A stretch of 10,142 bases of DNA from Bacteroidota bacterium. Its GTDB lineage: Bacteria > Bacteroidota > Bacteroidia > Chitinophagales > LD1. A program made the position numbers and the translations under genes. The stretch lies in contig JAFDYP010000146.1 in the NCBI GenBank assembly GCA_018267355.1, forward strand, positions 1 through 10,142. Reading direction: 5' to 3'. The notes below the pieces were generated by a model. It had not been told where the DNA came from. It was given only the letters and a program-made list of their open reading frames with translations, and did no database searches. This document shows, in pieces, positions 1 through 5,982 of the stretch (the stretch's first letter is position 1; every line of letters starts with the position of its first letter).

Positions 1-108
1 GGCGGATGTGGAGAGGCTATCCTGCGGTGGCCGGGAAAAGGCAATACCGAGCAGCACTACCAGTATGGCAGGCAAAATAAAGACGCGGTATCTGGATAAA
101 ATTTCCAA
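1..108 (-). CDS. N-terminus of an unidentified exported or membrane protein (cut by window edge)
   Basis: Reading leftward from a TTG codon at 108-106, 36 codons stay open to the window edge. The translation starts (M)EILSRYRVFILPA and continues with a hydrophobic stretch (FILPAILVVLLGIAF, about residues 10-24), then SRPPQDS. A short basic N-region, a hydrophobic core and a polar Ser/Pro-rich segment fit a signal peptide or signal anchor. In this frame the only NTG codon after the upstream stop (148-150) is this TTG, so the start is inferred and weaker than an ATG. A 7-bp dyad (125-146) lies just upstream. The rest of the gene is outside the window, so no function can be given. The N-terminal pattern is what supports a real gene. 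Confidence 0.45.
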   Translation of the reverse strand, partial: MEILSRYRVFILPAILVVLLGIAFSRPPQDSLSTSA

Positions 109-124
109 ATGCTGGTATTGGCCG

Positions 125-146
125 ATCCGATAAATTGAAATCGGAT
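125..146. promoter_or_regulatory. Perfect 7-bp inverted repeat upstream of the minus-strand gene
   Basis: ATCCGAT (125-131) and ATCGGAT (140-146) are exact inverted repeats separated by 8 A/T-rich bases. The dyad lies 17 bases upstream of the TTG start at 108 and inside the divergent intergenic region. It could be an operator for a dimeric regulator or a hairpin in the 5' leader of the minus-strand transcript. No particular regulator is implied by the sequence. Confidence 0.35.
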
Positions 147-202
147 TCTATATTAGCAAAAATTGGGCCTAATCTTTCAAATTGGGTATTTTCTATCTAT
201 GT

Positions 203-238
203 TACTTTGACAAAGGCTATGCGTTATATCGCAAAGTA
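203..238. repeat. Inverted repeat TACTTTG/CAAAGTA in the divergent intergenic region
   Basis: TACTTTG (203-209) is the exact reverse complement of CAAAGTA (232-238), with a 22-base spacer. A further CAAAG lies at 211-215, giving a compact CTTTG-A-CAAAG palindrome (205-215). It may be a regulator site or a transcript hairpin. No T-run follows, so it does not look like a terminator. The arms are short, and chance occurrence in A/T-rich DNA is possible. Confidence 0.25.
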
Positions 239-279
239 CTTTCTGCGCCGCGGGGGTGTAGCCTTTATAAACTATTAGT

Positions 280-441
280 ATGAGACAAACTATCATCCTA
301 CCTGCCATAGCTGTCACGGTCCTCAGCCTGCTGGCCTTTGCTGTTTCTCCACAGCGGCCAGTGATCAAAGAGATGAGTCAACTCAGGCAGGCTGCCTTCA
401 CTATATTCCCGTGGTCCGTCGTCCCTCAAAGCCGTTTTTGA
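280..441 (+). CDS. Possible small secreted or membrane protein, 53 residues
   Basis: An ATG at 280 opens 53 codons ending at a TGA at 439-441. The product begins MRQTIILPAIAVTVLSLLAF and continues AVSPQRPV, which is a good signal peptide or single transmembrane segment (about residues 4-22), followed by a short polar tail with KEMSQLRQ. It belongs to no family I recognise. The stop codon overlaps the TTTG -33 box of the pdhA promoter. The start sits behind an A/T-rich leader (264-279) with no Shine-Dalgarno, as is normal in Bacteroidota, but I found no good promoter for it. It could be a real small protein, a decayed signal-peptide remnant or a chance ORF. Its opening resembles that of the divergent gene at 1-108. 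Confidence 0.35.
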   Translation: MRQTIILPAIAVTVLSLLAFAVSPQRPVIKEMSQLRQAAFTIFPWSVVPQSRF

Positions 442-467
442 CTTTTTGCCGAATTAGAGTAGTTTTG
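437..467 (+). promoter_or_regulatory. Bacteroidota consensus promoter of pdhA
   Basis: TTTG at 437-440, then exactly 19 bases, then TAGTTTTG at 460-467. This matches the TTTG-N19-TAnnTTTG form known for the primary sigma factor of Bacteroides and Flavobacterium at every defined base. Transcription should begin roughly 5-9 bases after 467. That places the transcript start at or very near position 475 and makes the ATG at 493 the natural start of pdhA. Confidence 0.8.
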
Positions 468-492
468 CCCACCTTTGAGTAGATCAGATGTT

Positions 493-1485
493 ATGGCAGC
501 TAAACTCGACAAAGAAACATACCTGTACTGGTATGAGCTGATGCTCAGGCTCCGCCGCTTTGAGGAGCGCGCGGGCATGCTCTATGGCCAGCAGAAGATA
601 CGTGGCTTTTGCCATCTATATATAGGACAGGAGGCAGTCGCCGCCGGCACCATGTCGGGCCTGCGCGCCGACGACCGTGTGATCACGGCCTACCGCGATC
701 ACGGCCTGGCCATAGCCAAGGGCATCTCCTGCAATGAAGCGATGGCTGAGCTATTTGGCAAGGCTACAGGCTGTACCAAGGGCAAAGGCGGCTCTATGCA
801 CTTCTTCTCCAAAGAACATAACTTCTACGGCGGCCACGGCATAGTAGGAGCGCAGATAGGACTGGGTGCGGGTATCGCCTTTGCAGATCAGTACCTGGGC
901 AAGGATAATGTGACCATCTGCTTCTTTGGCGATGGCGCAGCACGCCAGGGTATCCTGCATGAGACCTACAATATGGCCATGACATGGAAGCTCCCGGTGA
1001 TATTCGTCTGCGAAAACAACGGCTACGCCATGGGTACCTCAGTAGGCCGCTCAAGCAATGTGACCAATATAGCAGAACTGGGTAAGGCATACGAGATGCC
1101 ATCTGAGACCGTAGACGGTATGAAGCCAGAGACGGTGCATGAGGCTGTAGCCCGTGCCGCCGAGCGCGCACGCAAGGGCGAGGGGCCTACATTTCTCGAG
1201 ATCATGACCTACCGCTACAAGGGCCACTCTATGAGCGACCCTCAGAAGTACCGTACTAAAGAGGAGGTAGAACAGTACCGCAAGCAGGACCCGATAGAGA
1301 CCACTGCGGCTACTATACTCAAGAAAAAATATGCTACGCAGGCAGATCTCGATGCTATCAGCGCAAAGGTCGATACCGAGATAGAAGAGTGTCAGAAATT
1401 TGCAGAGGAGTCACCATTCCCGGATGATAGCGAGCTCTTCAAGGATATCTATGCAGAGGAGAATTATCCTTTCCTCGTAGAGTAA
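493..1485 (+). CDS. pdhA: Pyruvate dehydrogenase E1 component, alpha subunit
   Basis: This is the thiamine-diphosphate-binding alpha chain of the E1 heterotetramer. It decarboxylates pyruvate and, with the beta chain, passes the acetyl group to the lipoyl domain of E2. The product has 330 residues, the normal length. The ThDP motif runs from GDG at 146-148 to NN at 175-176. GKGGSMH (97-103) and the loop YRYKGHSMSDP (about 240-250), followed by YR at 253-254, are typical of E1 alpha subunits. I chose the ATG at 493 over the in-frame TTG at 475, because the consensus promoter places the transcript start at about 475. The E1 beta and E2 genes are not adjacent, so pdhB must lie elsewhere. A membrane TPR gene follows after 48 bases, probably in the same transcript. 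Acetyl-transferring 2-oxoacid dehydrogenases of branched-chain type share these motifs, but the overall sequence reads as PdhA. Confidence 0.93.
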   Translation: MAAKLDKETYLYWYELMLRLRRFEERAGMLYGQQKIRGFCHLYIGQEAVAAGTMSGLRADDRVITAYRDHGLAIAKGISCNEAMAELFGKATGCTKGKGGSMHFFSKEHNFYGGHGIVGAQIGLGAGIAFADQYLGKDNVTICFFGDGAARQGILHETYNMAMTWKLPVIFVCENNGYAMGTSVGRSSNVTNIAELGKAYEMPSETVDGMKPETVHEAVARAAERARKGEGPTFLEIMTYRYKGHSMSDPQKYRTKEEVEQYRKQDPIETTAATILKKKYATQADLDAISAKVDTEIEECQKFAEESPFPDDSELFKDIYAEENYPFLVE

Positions 1486-1533
1486 AAAAACAGACAGACA
1501 AAAAACTTAAAAACCAAATAGACAAAAACAGCA
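1486..1533 (+). promoter_or_regulatory. A-rich translation leader before the TPR gene
   Basis: 32 of these 48 bases are A and only 3 are T, and there is no Shine-Dalgarno sequence. Bacteroidota commonly start translation from unstructured A-rich leaders. This one probably lets ribosomes load on the second gene of the pdhA transcript. I see no promoter consensus here. Confidence 0.4.
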
Positions 1534-2244
1534 ATGGCAGACATCGAAGAAATAGAACCAGAAGCAGTAGTAGGTGAACCGGAAGAGGGTAGCTTTTATT
1601 ATGAATCAGAAGACTGGTTTGAGCGCAACAGGCAGAAACTCATGATAGGTGGTGGCGCGGCACTTGTAGTGCTCGTGGTCGTGATATTCATCTTTGCCAA
1701 GTGGCTACCAGACCGCAACCTGAAGGCCAGCCGTGAGATGTTTATGGCCGAGGCGATGTTTGCACGTGATTCAGTAGACCTCGCACTGACTGGCAGCAAG
1801 GGCGCTATAGGAGTCACTCCATTCAAGGGTTTCCTGGAGATCAAGAAGAGCTATAGCTTTACCAAAGCTGCAAACCTGGCTAACTACTACATAGGCGCAT
1901 GCTACCTGGCCAAGAAGGACTACAAGAATGCCATAGACGCACTGAATAGCTACAGCACCAGCGATCCGATACTCGGCGCTGCCAAGCTGAACCTGATAGG
2001 CGATGCCTATGCAGATCAGGGCAAGGCTGACGACGCTGCTAACTACTATAAGAAGGCAGCTGACTTCTCAGACAATGAGCAGTTCGCACCGATGTACCTG
2101 CTGAAGCTCGGCAAATACTATGAGCGCAATAAGAAGTACAACGAGGCCAAGGAAACTTATAACAAGGTAAGAGAAAAGTATCCTAATACTGCCGAAGGAC
2201 GTGACGTGGAGAAGTACCTCGCCCGCCTCAGCGTTGAGAGCTAA
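1534..2244 (+). CDS. Membrane-anchored tetratricopeptide repeat protein
   Basis: The product has 236 residues. An acidic, Glu-rich N-terminus (1-30) is followed by one strong transmembrane helix (about 37-57, GGGAALVVLVVVIFIFAKW). The rest is a soluble helical region with about three TPR units (roughly 113-146, 148-182 and 186-218). Recognisable repeat signatures are YYIGACYLAKKDYKNAIDA, LIGDAYADQGKADDAANYY and LLKLGKYYERNKKYNEAKE. The charge distribution (acidic before, basic KASRE after the helix) leaves the topology uncertain. The architecture resembles YfgM-like ancillary translocon proteins and other single-pass TPR scaffolds, but family membership cannot be assigned by eye. It follows pdhA on the same strand and is closed by a strong terminator, so the two form one transcription unit. 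TPRs imply a protein-binding role; the partner is unknown. Confidence 0.85.
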   Translation: MADIEEIEPEAVVGEPEEGSFYYESEDWFERNRQKLMIGGGAALVVLVVVIFIFAKWLPDRNLKASREMFMAEAMFARDSVDLALTGSKGAIGVTPFKGFLEIKKSYSFTKAANLANYYIGACYLAKKDYKNAIDALNSYSTSDPILGAAKLNLIGDAYADQGKADDAANYYKKAADFSDNEQFAPMYLLKLGKYYERNKKYNEAKETYNKVREKYPNTAEGRDVEKYLARLSVES

Positions 2245-2266
2245 ATATCTTATCTGAAAGAAAGGG

Positions 2267-2298
2267 AAGAGGGAAGTGGCGACACATTCCCTCTTTTT
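2267..2298 (+). terminator. Intrinsic terminator after the pdhA-TPR unit
   Basis: AAGAGGGAA (2267-2275) pairs perfectly with TTCCCTCTT (2287-2295) as a 9-bp stem with an 11-base loop, and a T-run (2294-2298, then A/T only to 2306) follows. It lies 22 bases after the TPR stop and 32 bases before ribH, separating the two transcription units. Confidence 0.8.
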
Positions 2299-2330
2299 AT
2301 TTTATTTCACATCATAATCATAAAGTATAC

Positions 2331-2879
2331 ATGGCTACTAATCTCAAAAACCTATCGAGCTACGACCCTAAGGAGATACCTGATGGCCGGACCTATACCA
2401 TAGGCATTATCGTGTCTGAATACAATAGCGATATCACCTTTGCGCTGCGCGATGCTGCTATCAATACGCTGCTGGCCCACAATGTGAGTGAGGACAGCAT
2501 TATCGTAGATTATGCCCCTGGTGCCTACGAGTTGCCACTCGCCGCGCAGACGCTCTACCTGGGTGAGGAGTGCGATGCAGTGATCGTACTCGGCTGCGTG
2601 ATCAAGGGTGATACGGACCACGATATCTATATTAATAACGCGGTCTCGCAGGCACTGATGAATCTCTCACTGGATGCTAATGCGCCGTTCATCTTTGGCC
2701 TGCTCACTACTAATGATCACCAGCAGGCGGTAGACCGTGCCGGGGGCAAGCATGGCAATAAAGGCATCGAGTGCGCCATAGCCGCGCTCAAGATGGTGGC
2801 TCTCCGCGAGCGCCATATACAGGATGAGGATATAGATGACCTGTTTGAAGATGAAGACTTTGATGAGGAGCTGAATTAA
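2331..2879 (+). CDS. ribH: 6,7-dimethyl-8-ribityllumazine synthase
   Basis: RibH condenses 5-amino-6-ribitylamino-uracil with 3,4-dihydroxy-2-butanone 4-phosphate to give lumazine, the penultimate step of riboflavin synthesis, in the cytoplasm. The product has 182 residues. PGAYELPLAA (about 63-72) and LGCVIKGDTDHDIYI (87-101) are diagnostic, with the catalytic His at 97. FGLLTTNDHQQAVDRAGGKHGNKG spans about 122-145 and holds the phosphate-binding Arg at 136. The aromatic ring-stacking position is Tyr31 (SEYN) where many homologues have Phe or Trp. The usual enzyme is 150-160 residues; the extra length is a short N-terminal extension and a strongly acidic tail, 165-180, with 12 of 16 residues Asp or Glu. 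No other rib gene is nearby. It comes just after a terminator, so it needs its own promoter, but I see no good consensus in the short gap. A hydrolase gene follows after 13 bases. Confidence 0.95.
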   Translation: MATNLKNLSSYDPKEIPDGRTYTIGIIVSEYNSDITFALRDAAINTLLAHNVSEDSIIVDYAPGAYELPLAAQTLYLGEECDAVIVLGCVIKGDTDHDIYINNAVSQALMNLSLDANAPFIFGLLTTNDHQQAVDRAGGKHGNKGIECAIAALKMVALRERHIQDEDIDDLFEDEDFDEELN

Positions 2880-2892
2880 AGACTTTCACACC

Positions 2893-3735
2893 ATGAAACT
2901 GCATACAATAGATACAGGACTTTTCAAGCTGGATGGTGGCGCCATGTTTGGCGTGGTGCCGCGCAGCATGTGGATGAAGCTCCACCCTTCTGACCCTAAT
3001 GGTATGTGTACCTGGGCCATGCGCTGCCTGCTGATAGAGGACGGCAAGAAGCTGATCCTGATAGACACAGGACTAGGCGATAAGCAGGATGAGAAGTTCT
3101 TTAGCCGCTATGAGCCGCATGGTGAGGATACGCTCGACAAGTCCCTGGCAAAGCTAGGCTTCTCTACGGATGACATCACGGATGTACTGCTCACGCACTT
3201 GCACTTTGATCACTGTGGCGGAGCGATCAAACGTGAAGGGGAGAAGCTGCTGCCAGCCTTTGCAAATGCGACCTATTGGAGCAATGACAAACACTGGGAG
3301 TGGGCCACCAAACCTAATGCGAGAGAGAAAGCATCTTTCCTCAAAGAAAACATACTACCCATACAGGAGAGCGGCCAGCTCAAATTCGTCAATGACGGCT
3401 CACGAGAGATACATCCGGATGTACTGATCAAAACCGTGAGCGGACACACAGAGAGTATGATCACACCGCATATCAGCTATCAGGGCCGAACTATAGTCTA
3501 TGCTGCTGACCTGGTCCCATCACGCTGGCATGTGCCGCTGCCGTATGTGATGGCTTATGATACGCGACCGCTGCTGACACTTTCTGAGAAAGAGTCACTG
3601 CTACCAGAGGCAGTAAAGAATGATTATCTCCTCTTCTTGGAGCATGATCCTATCGTAGAGATGATCAGCCTCACGGAGACCGAGCGTGGCGTACAGCTCA
3701 GGGAGCAGCTAAGACTGTCTGAAGTATTTAGATAA
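2893..3735 (+). CDS. MBL-fold metallo-hydrolase (lactonase-like)
   Basis: The 280-residue product has the full metallo-beta-lactamase-fold metal ligand set: THLHFDH with H102, H104, D106 and H107, then H185 in SGHTES, D206 in YAADL and H251 in LEHD. The two-metal ligand set HxHxDH-H-D-H and the length are those of the branch that includes N-acyl-homoserine lactonases (AiiA-like) and other metal-dependent hydrolases. IDTGLGD (57-63) is the usual strand-turn before the metal site. No signal peptide is present, so it should be cytoplasmic. It begins 13 bases after ribH and is very likely co-transcribed. The real substrate cannot be read from the sequence; quorum-quenching lactonase is only one possibility. 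Confidence 0.88.
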   Translation: MKLHTIDTGLFKLDGGAMFGVVPRSMWMKLHPSDPNGMCTWAMRCLLIEDGKKLILIDTGLGDKQDEKFFSRYEPHGEDTLDKSLAKLGFSTDDITDVLLTHLHFDHCGGAIKREGEKLLPAFANATYWSNDKHWEWATKPNAREKASFLKENILPIQESGQLKFVNDGSREIHPDVLIKTVSGHTESMITPHISYQGRTIVYAADLVPSRWHVPLPYVMAYDTRPLLTLSEKESLLPEAVKNDYLLFLEHDPIVEMISLTETERGVQLREQLRLSEVFR

Positions 3736-3772
3736 ACGGTAGCCATCATTCGTTTTATCGTTCACTGATACC

Positions 3773-3785
3773 CTCCCTGAGGGAG
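3773..3785 (+). repeat. Short hairpin downstream of the MBL gene
   Basis: CTCCC-TGA-GGGAG forms a 5-bp G/C-rich stem with a 3-base loop, 37 bases after the MBL stop codon. No T-run follows it, so it is at best a weak or Rho-assisted end for the ribH transcript. Confidence 0.3.
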
Positions 3786-3823
3786 ATAGGTCATAGTTTC
3801 CGTATTAAGTCAACTTCTTCTTT

Positions 3824-3846
3824 CTCTCAGTATGTGCTGCTGAGAG
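3824..3846 (+). promoter_or_regulatory. Perfect 7-bp dyad directly upstream of the cocE-like promoter
   Basis: CTCTCAG (3824-3830) and CTGAGAG (3840-3846) are exact inverted repeats with a 9-base spacer. The right arm ends 6 bases before the TTTG at 3853. The position suits an activator or repressor site for the downstream hydrolase gene. It could also be the 3' hairpin of the upstream transcript, although no proper T-run follows. Confidence 0.35.
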
Positions 3847-3852
3847 GTGCTC

Positions 3853-3880
3853 TTTGATTTGCATGCATACTGTAGTTTTG
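3853..3880 (+). promoter_or_regulatory. Probable promoter of the CocE-like hydrolase gene
   Basis: A perfect -7 element TAGTTTTG lies at 3873-3880, and the ten bases at 3872-3881 are identical to those of the pdhA promoter (459-468). A TTTG lies upstream at 3853-3856, but the spacing is 16 bases rather than the preferred 19, so the promoter may be weaker or need an activator. The GTG start at 3902 is 21 bases after the -7 box, similar to the other promoter-gene distances in the window. Confidence 0.6.
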
Positions 3881-3901
3881 CAGCAGTAAACCATATACAT
3901 C

Positions 3902-5776
3902 GTGAAGAATCTGACACTCCTCGTGCTCTCTATGCTGGCGCTGACCACCTACGCTGCCAAACCTAAAAATGATACTCCGCATCACCCGGTCAGCAGGCCG
4001 GGTATCTACTCCGGCTATACTGCGCCTGATTATGACGGATTCAAGTATAGCACGTACTACGTCTATATGCGGGATAGCACCCCGCTGGCTACTGATGTCT
4101 ACCTGCCTAAGCATCTGGAGGAGGGCAAGAAGATACCGGCCATCGTCTATCTGACGCGCTATGTGCGCGCCATACATGCCAAATGGCCGCTGAGTATGCT
4201 GCGCGACCCCGTCTTTGGTATGATACCGGAGAGCGAGGTGAAGTTCTTTACCTCGTACGGCTATGCAGTAGTAGTGGTAGACGTACGCGGCACAGGAGCC
4301 TCGCCGGGTGAGCGCAAGATGGAGTTTAGCCCGGAGGAGATAGCAGATGGCCGCCAGGTGGTAGACTGGATCATCTCTCAGCCCTGGTGTGATGGCAAGG
4401 TCGGTACCACAGGCATTTCCTACCTGGGCACCACGGCAGAGATGCTCCTGGCCAATCAGCACCCAGCGGTGAAGGCCTGCGTGCCGCGTTCTGCTATCTT
4501 TGATCTATACAAGAATATCATCTTCCCGGGTGGTGTGTGCCAGGGCCCGTTTGTAGATATATGGGGATATACCACACGCTCGCTCGATAATAATAACTTC
4601 AGTCCCTTCTCTCCCCATGCCAATCTGATCACAGGTATACACGCTGTGAAGGCGGAGAATGGCAAAGAGATACTGGACAAGGCCATAGCACAGCACAAAA
4701 CCAACTTTGATATCACTGTGGGTCTGCAGCAAGTCAAGTTTCGCAATGATAAAGCGGGTACTGCCGGTCTCTGTGCAGACGACTGTAGCGTGCACCAGCG
4801 GCTGGACCAGATAGCACACTCAGGCACGGCTATCTACCGCATAGGGGGCTGGTATGATGGCGGCCTGGCGCGCGGCAGCCTGGATGCGAGCCTCAATACC
4901 GATAATACTAAGAAAGTACTCATAGGCCCATGGGATCACGGCCCTCATGACGATGTGAGTCCCTATGCCACCTCGAGTGAGGTCAAGTTTGATGTAAAGC
5001 TGGAGATACTCCGCTTTTTTGATCACTACCTGAAGGGTATAGACAATGGCATAGACCGGGAGCCGCGCTACAGCTACTATACAGTAGGAGAGGAGACGTG
5101 GCAGTCATCAGATGTATGGCCTCCCCGTGCGGCTGCTACTACGCGTGTTTTCCTGTCCGGAGATAAGCGCCTCTCTACCGGTACCGCTCCTATGACCTCA
5201 GGCGAGGTCAGGTATAAGGTAGACTACACCGCCACCTCAGACAGTACCTCGCGCTGGAATAGCGTGACGGATCTCTATCGCCATGGTGATACACACTATC
5301 CCGACCGCCGTGCAGAAGACCAGAAGCTGTTCTGCTATACGGGTGAGCCACTGCAGGAAACGGTAGTGATCTCCGGCCATCCTGTAGTAGGTTTGAACTT
5401 TGCTGCTGATGCAGACGATGCGACCGTATTCTGCTATCTGGAGGATGTAGCACCTGATGGCTCCGTGACCTACGTGACAGAGGGTATGATACGCCCCGTA
5501 GACCGCGAGATCAAGGAGGGCCCCTACAAGACGGCCTATCCCGACCACACCTACCGCAAAGAGGACGCGCTGCCCTACCATGCGGGCGAGGTGGTGCGCC
5601 TGACCTTTGATATGCTGCCGATATCCTATCAATTCAAAAGGGGGCATAGCATCCGTATGTCTGTGGCCGGGGCCGATACGGGCCATTTCAACCTGCCATC
5701 GCCGCAGCCGTCAGAGTTTCGTATCTCATCGAGCATGGCCGATCCTTCTTATGTAGATCTGCCGGTGATGCGGTAG
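3902..5776 (+). CDS. Secreted CocE/NonD family hydrolase (X-Pro dipeptidyl-peptidase-like, S15)
   Basis: The 624-residue product starts with a signal peptide (MKNLTLLVLSMLALTTYAA), so it is exported to the periplasm or beyond. An alpha/beta-hydrolase domain follows. The nucleophile is Ser173 in GISYLG, the acid is Asp319 in GGWYDGG and the base is His346 in IGPWDHG, in the usual order and spacing of the S15/CocE family. VVDVRGTGAS (about 125-134) is the typical oxyanion-hole segment. The C-terminal part (about 405-620) is the jelly-roll domain seen in X-Pro dipeptidyl-peptidases, with CYLEDVAPDG and GHSIRMSVAGAD as family-like segments. Known members cleave Xaa-Pro dipeptides or act as esterases and acylases on bulky substrates; the substrate here is unknown. 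GTG at 3902 is preferred because it gives the complete signal peptide and lies 21 bases behind a -7 box. It appears to be transcribed alone. Confidence 0.92.
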   Translation: MKNLTLLVLSMLALTTYAAKPKNDTPHHPVSRPGIYSGYTAPDYDGFKYSTYYVYMRDSTPLATDVYLPKHLEEGKKIPAIVYLTRYVRAIHAKWPLSMLRDPVFGMIPESEVKFFTSYGYAVVVVDVRGTGASPGERKMEFSPEEIADGRQVVDWIISQPWCDGKVGTTGISYLGTTAEMLLANQHPAVKACVPRSAIFDLYKNIIFPGGVCQGPFVDIWGYTTRSLDNNNFSPFSPHANLITGIHAVKAENGKEILDKAIAQHKTNFDITVGLQQVKFRNDKAGTAGLCADDCSVHQRLDQIAHSGTAIYRIGGWYDGGLARGSLDASLNTDNTKKVLIGPWDHGPHDDVSPYATSSEVKFDVKLEILRFFDHYLKGIDNGIDREPRYSYYTVGEETWQSSDVWPPRAAATTRVFLSGDKRLSTGTAPMTSGEVRYKVDYTATSDSTSRWNSVTDLYRHGDTHYPDRRAEDQKLFCYTGEPLQETVVISGHPVVGLNFAADADDATVFCYLEDVAPDGSVTYVTEGMIRPVDREIKEGPYKTAYPDHTYRKEDALPYHAGEVVRLTFDMLPISYQFKRGHSIRMSVAGADTGHFNLPSPQPSEFRISSSMADPSYVDLPVMR

Positions 5777-5982
5777 TTACCGGATCCTTTTGCAATGTAT
5801 TTTGAGCAGCCTTGCGCCTTCTGAGTTTCCCCATCTCGGCGCTCCGTTGACCTGATTATTAAGAGTTTATCTCCCCCGACGGACTGCGTATTTTTAGCCA
5901 GTTTGAGAAATCTTACCCACAGTTTGTGGTGGGATATGGACGGATATTTCTCTACAAGTCGCCACTTGTTACTGAGAATCAA
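5749..5982 (-). CDS. Doubtful 77-codon ORF in the spacer opposite the cocE-like gene end
   Basis: This is an open minus-strand frame from an ATG at 5982 that overlaps the 3' end of the CocE-like gene by 28 bases. The product would be small and basic, with many Lys/Arg and segments such as KLWVRFLKLAKN and IRSTERRDGETQKA. There is no signal peptide, no recognised domain and no consensus promoter. It is listed because it fills most of an otherwise unexplained 291-base spacer. A dispersed intergenic repeat, a relic or a chance frame are all as likely as a gene. Confidence 0.18.
   Translation of the reverse strand: MILSNKWRLVEKYPSISHHKLWVRFLKLAKNTQSVGGDKLLIIRSTERRDGETQKAQGCSKYIAKGSGNYRITGRST

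Noticed and set aside
475..492. TTG at 475 as the pdhA start
   Set aside because: It is at or next to the transcript start predicted from the exact promoter at 437-467, and an ATG at 493 gives a normal-length E1 alpha.
794..1171. A 125-codon minus-strand frame inside pdhA
   Set aside because: It is antisense to conserved ThDP-binding residues and is Arg/Ser-rich in the way typical of shadow frames.
3773..3785. CTCCC-TGA-GGGAG as an intrinsic terminator for the ribH unit
   Set aside because: The stem is only 5 bp and no T-run follows, so I list it only as a hairpin.
3827..4462. A 211-codon minus-strand frame opposite the CocE-like gene
   Set aside because: It lies almost wholly antisense to a gene with clear catalytic motifs, has Cys/His/Arg-rich non-protein-like composition and no signal or promoter of its own.
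5237..5686. A 149-codon minus-strand frame opposite the CocE-like C-terminal domain
   Set aside because: It is antisense to a well-supported coding region and shows no recognisable domain; it is best explained by the codon bias of the real gene.
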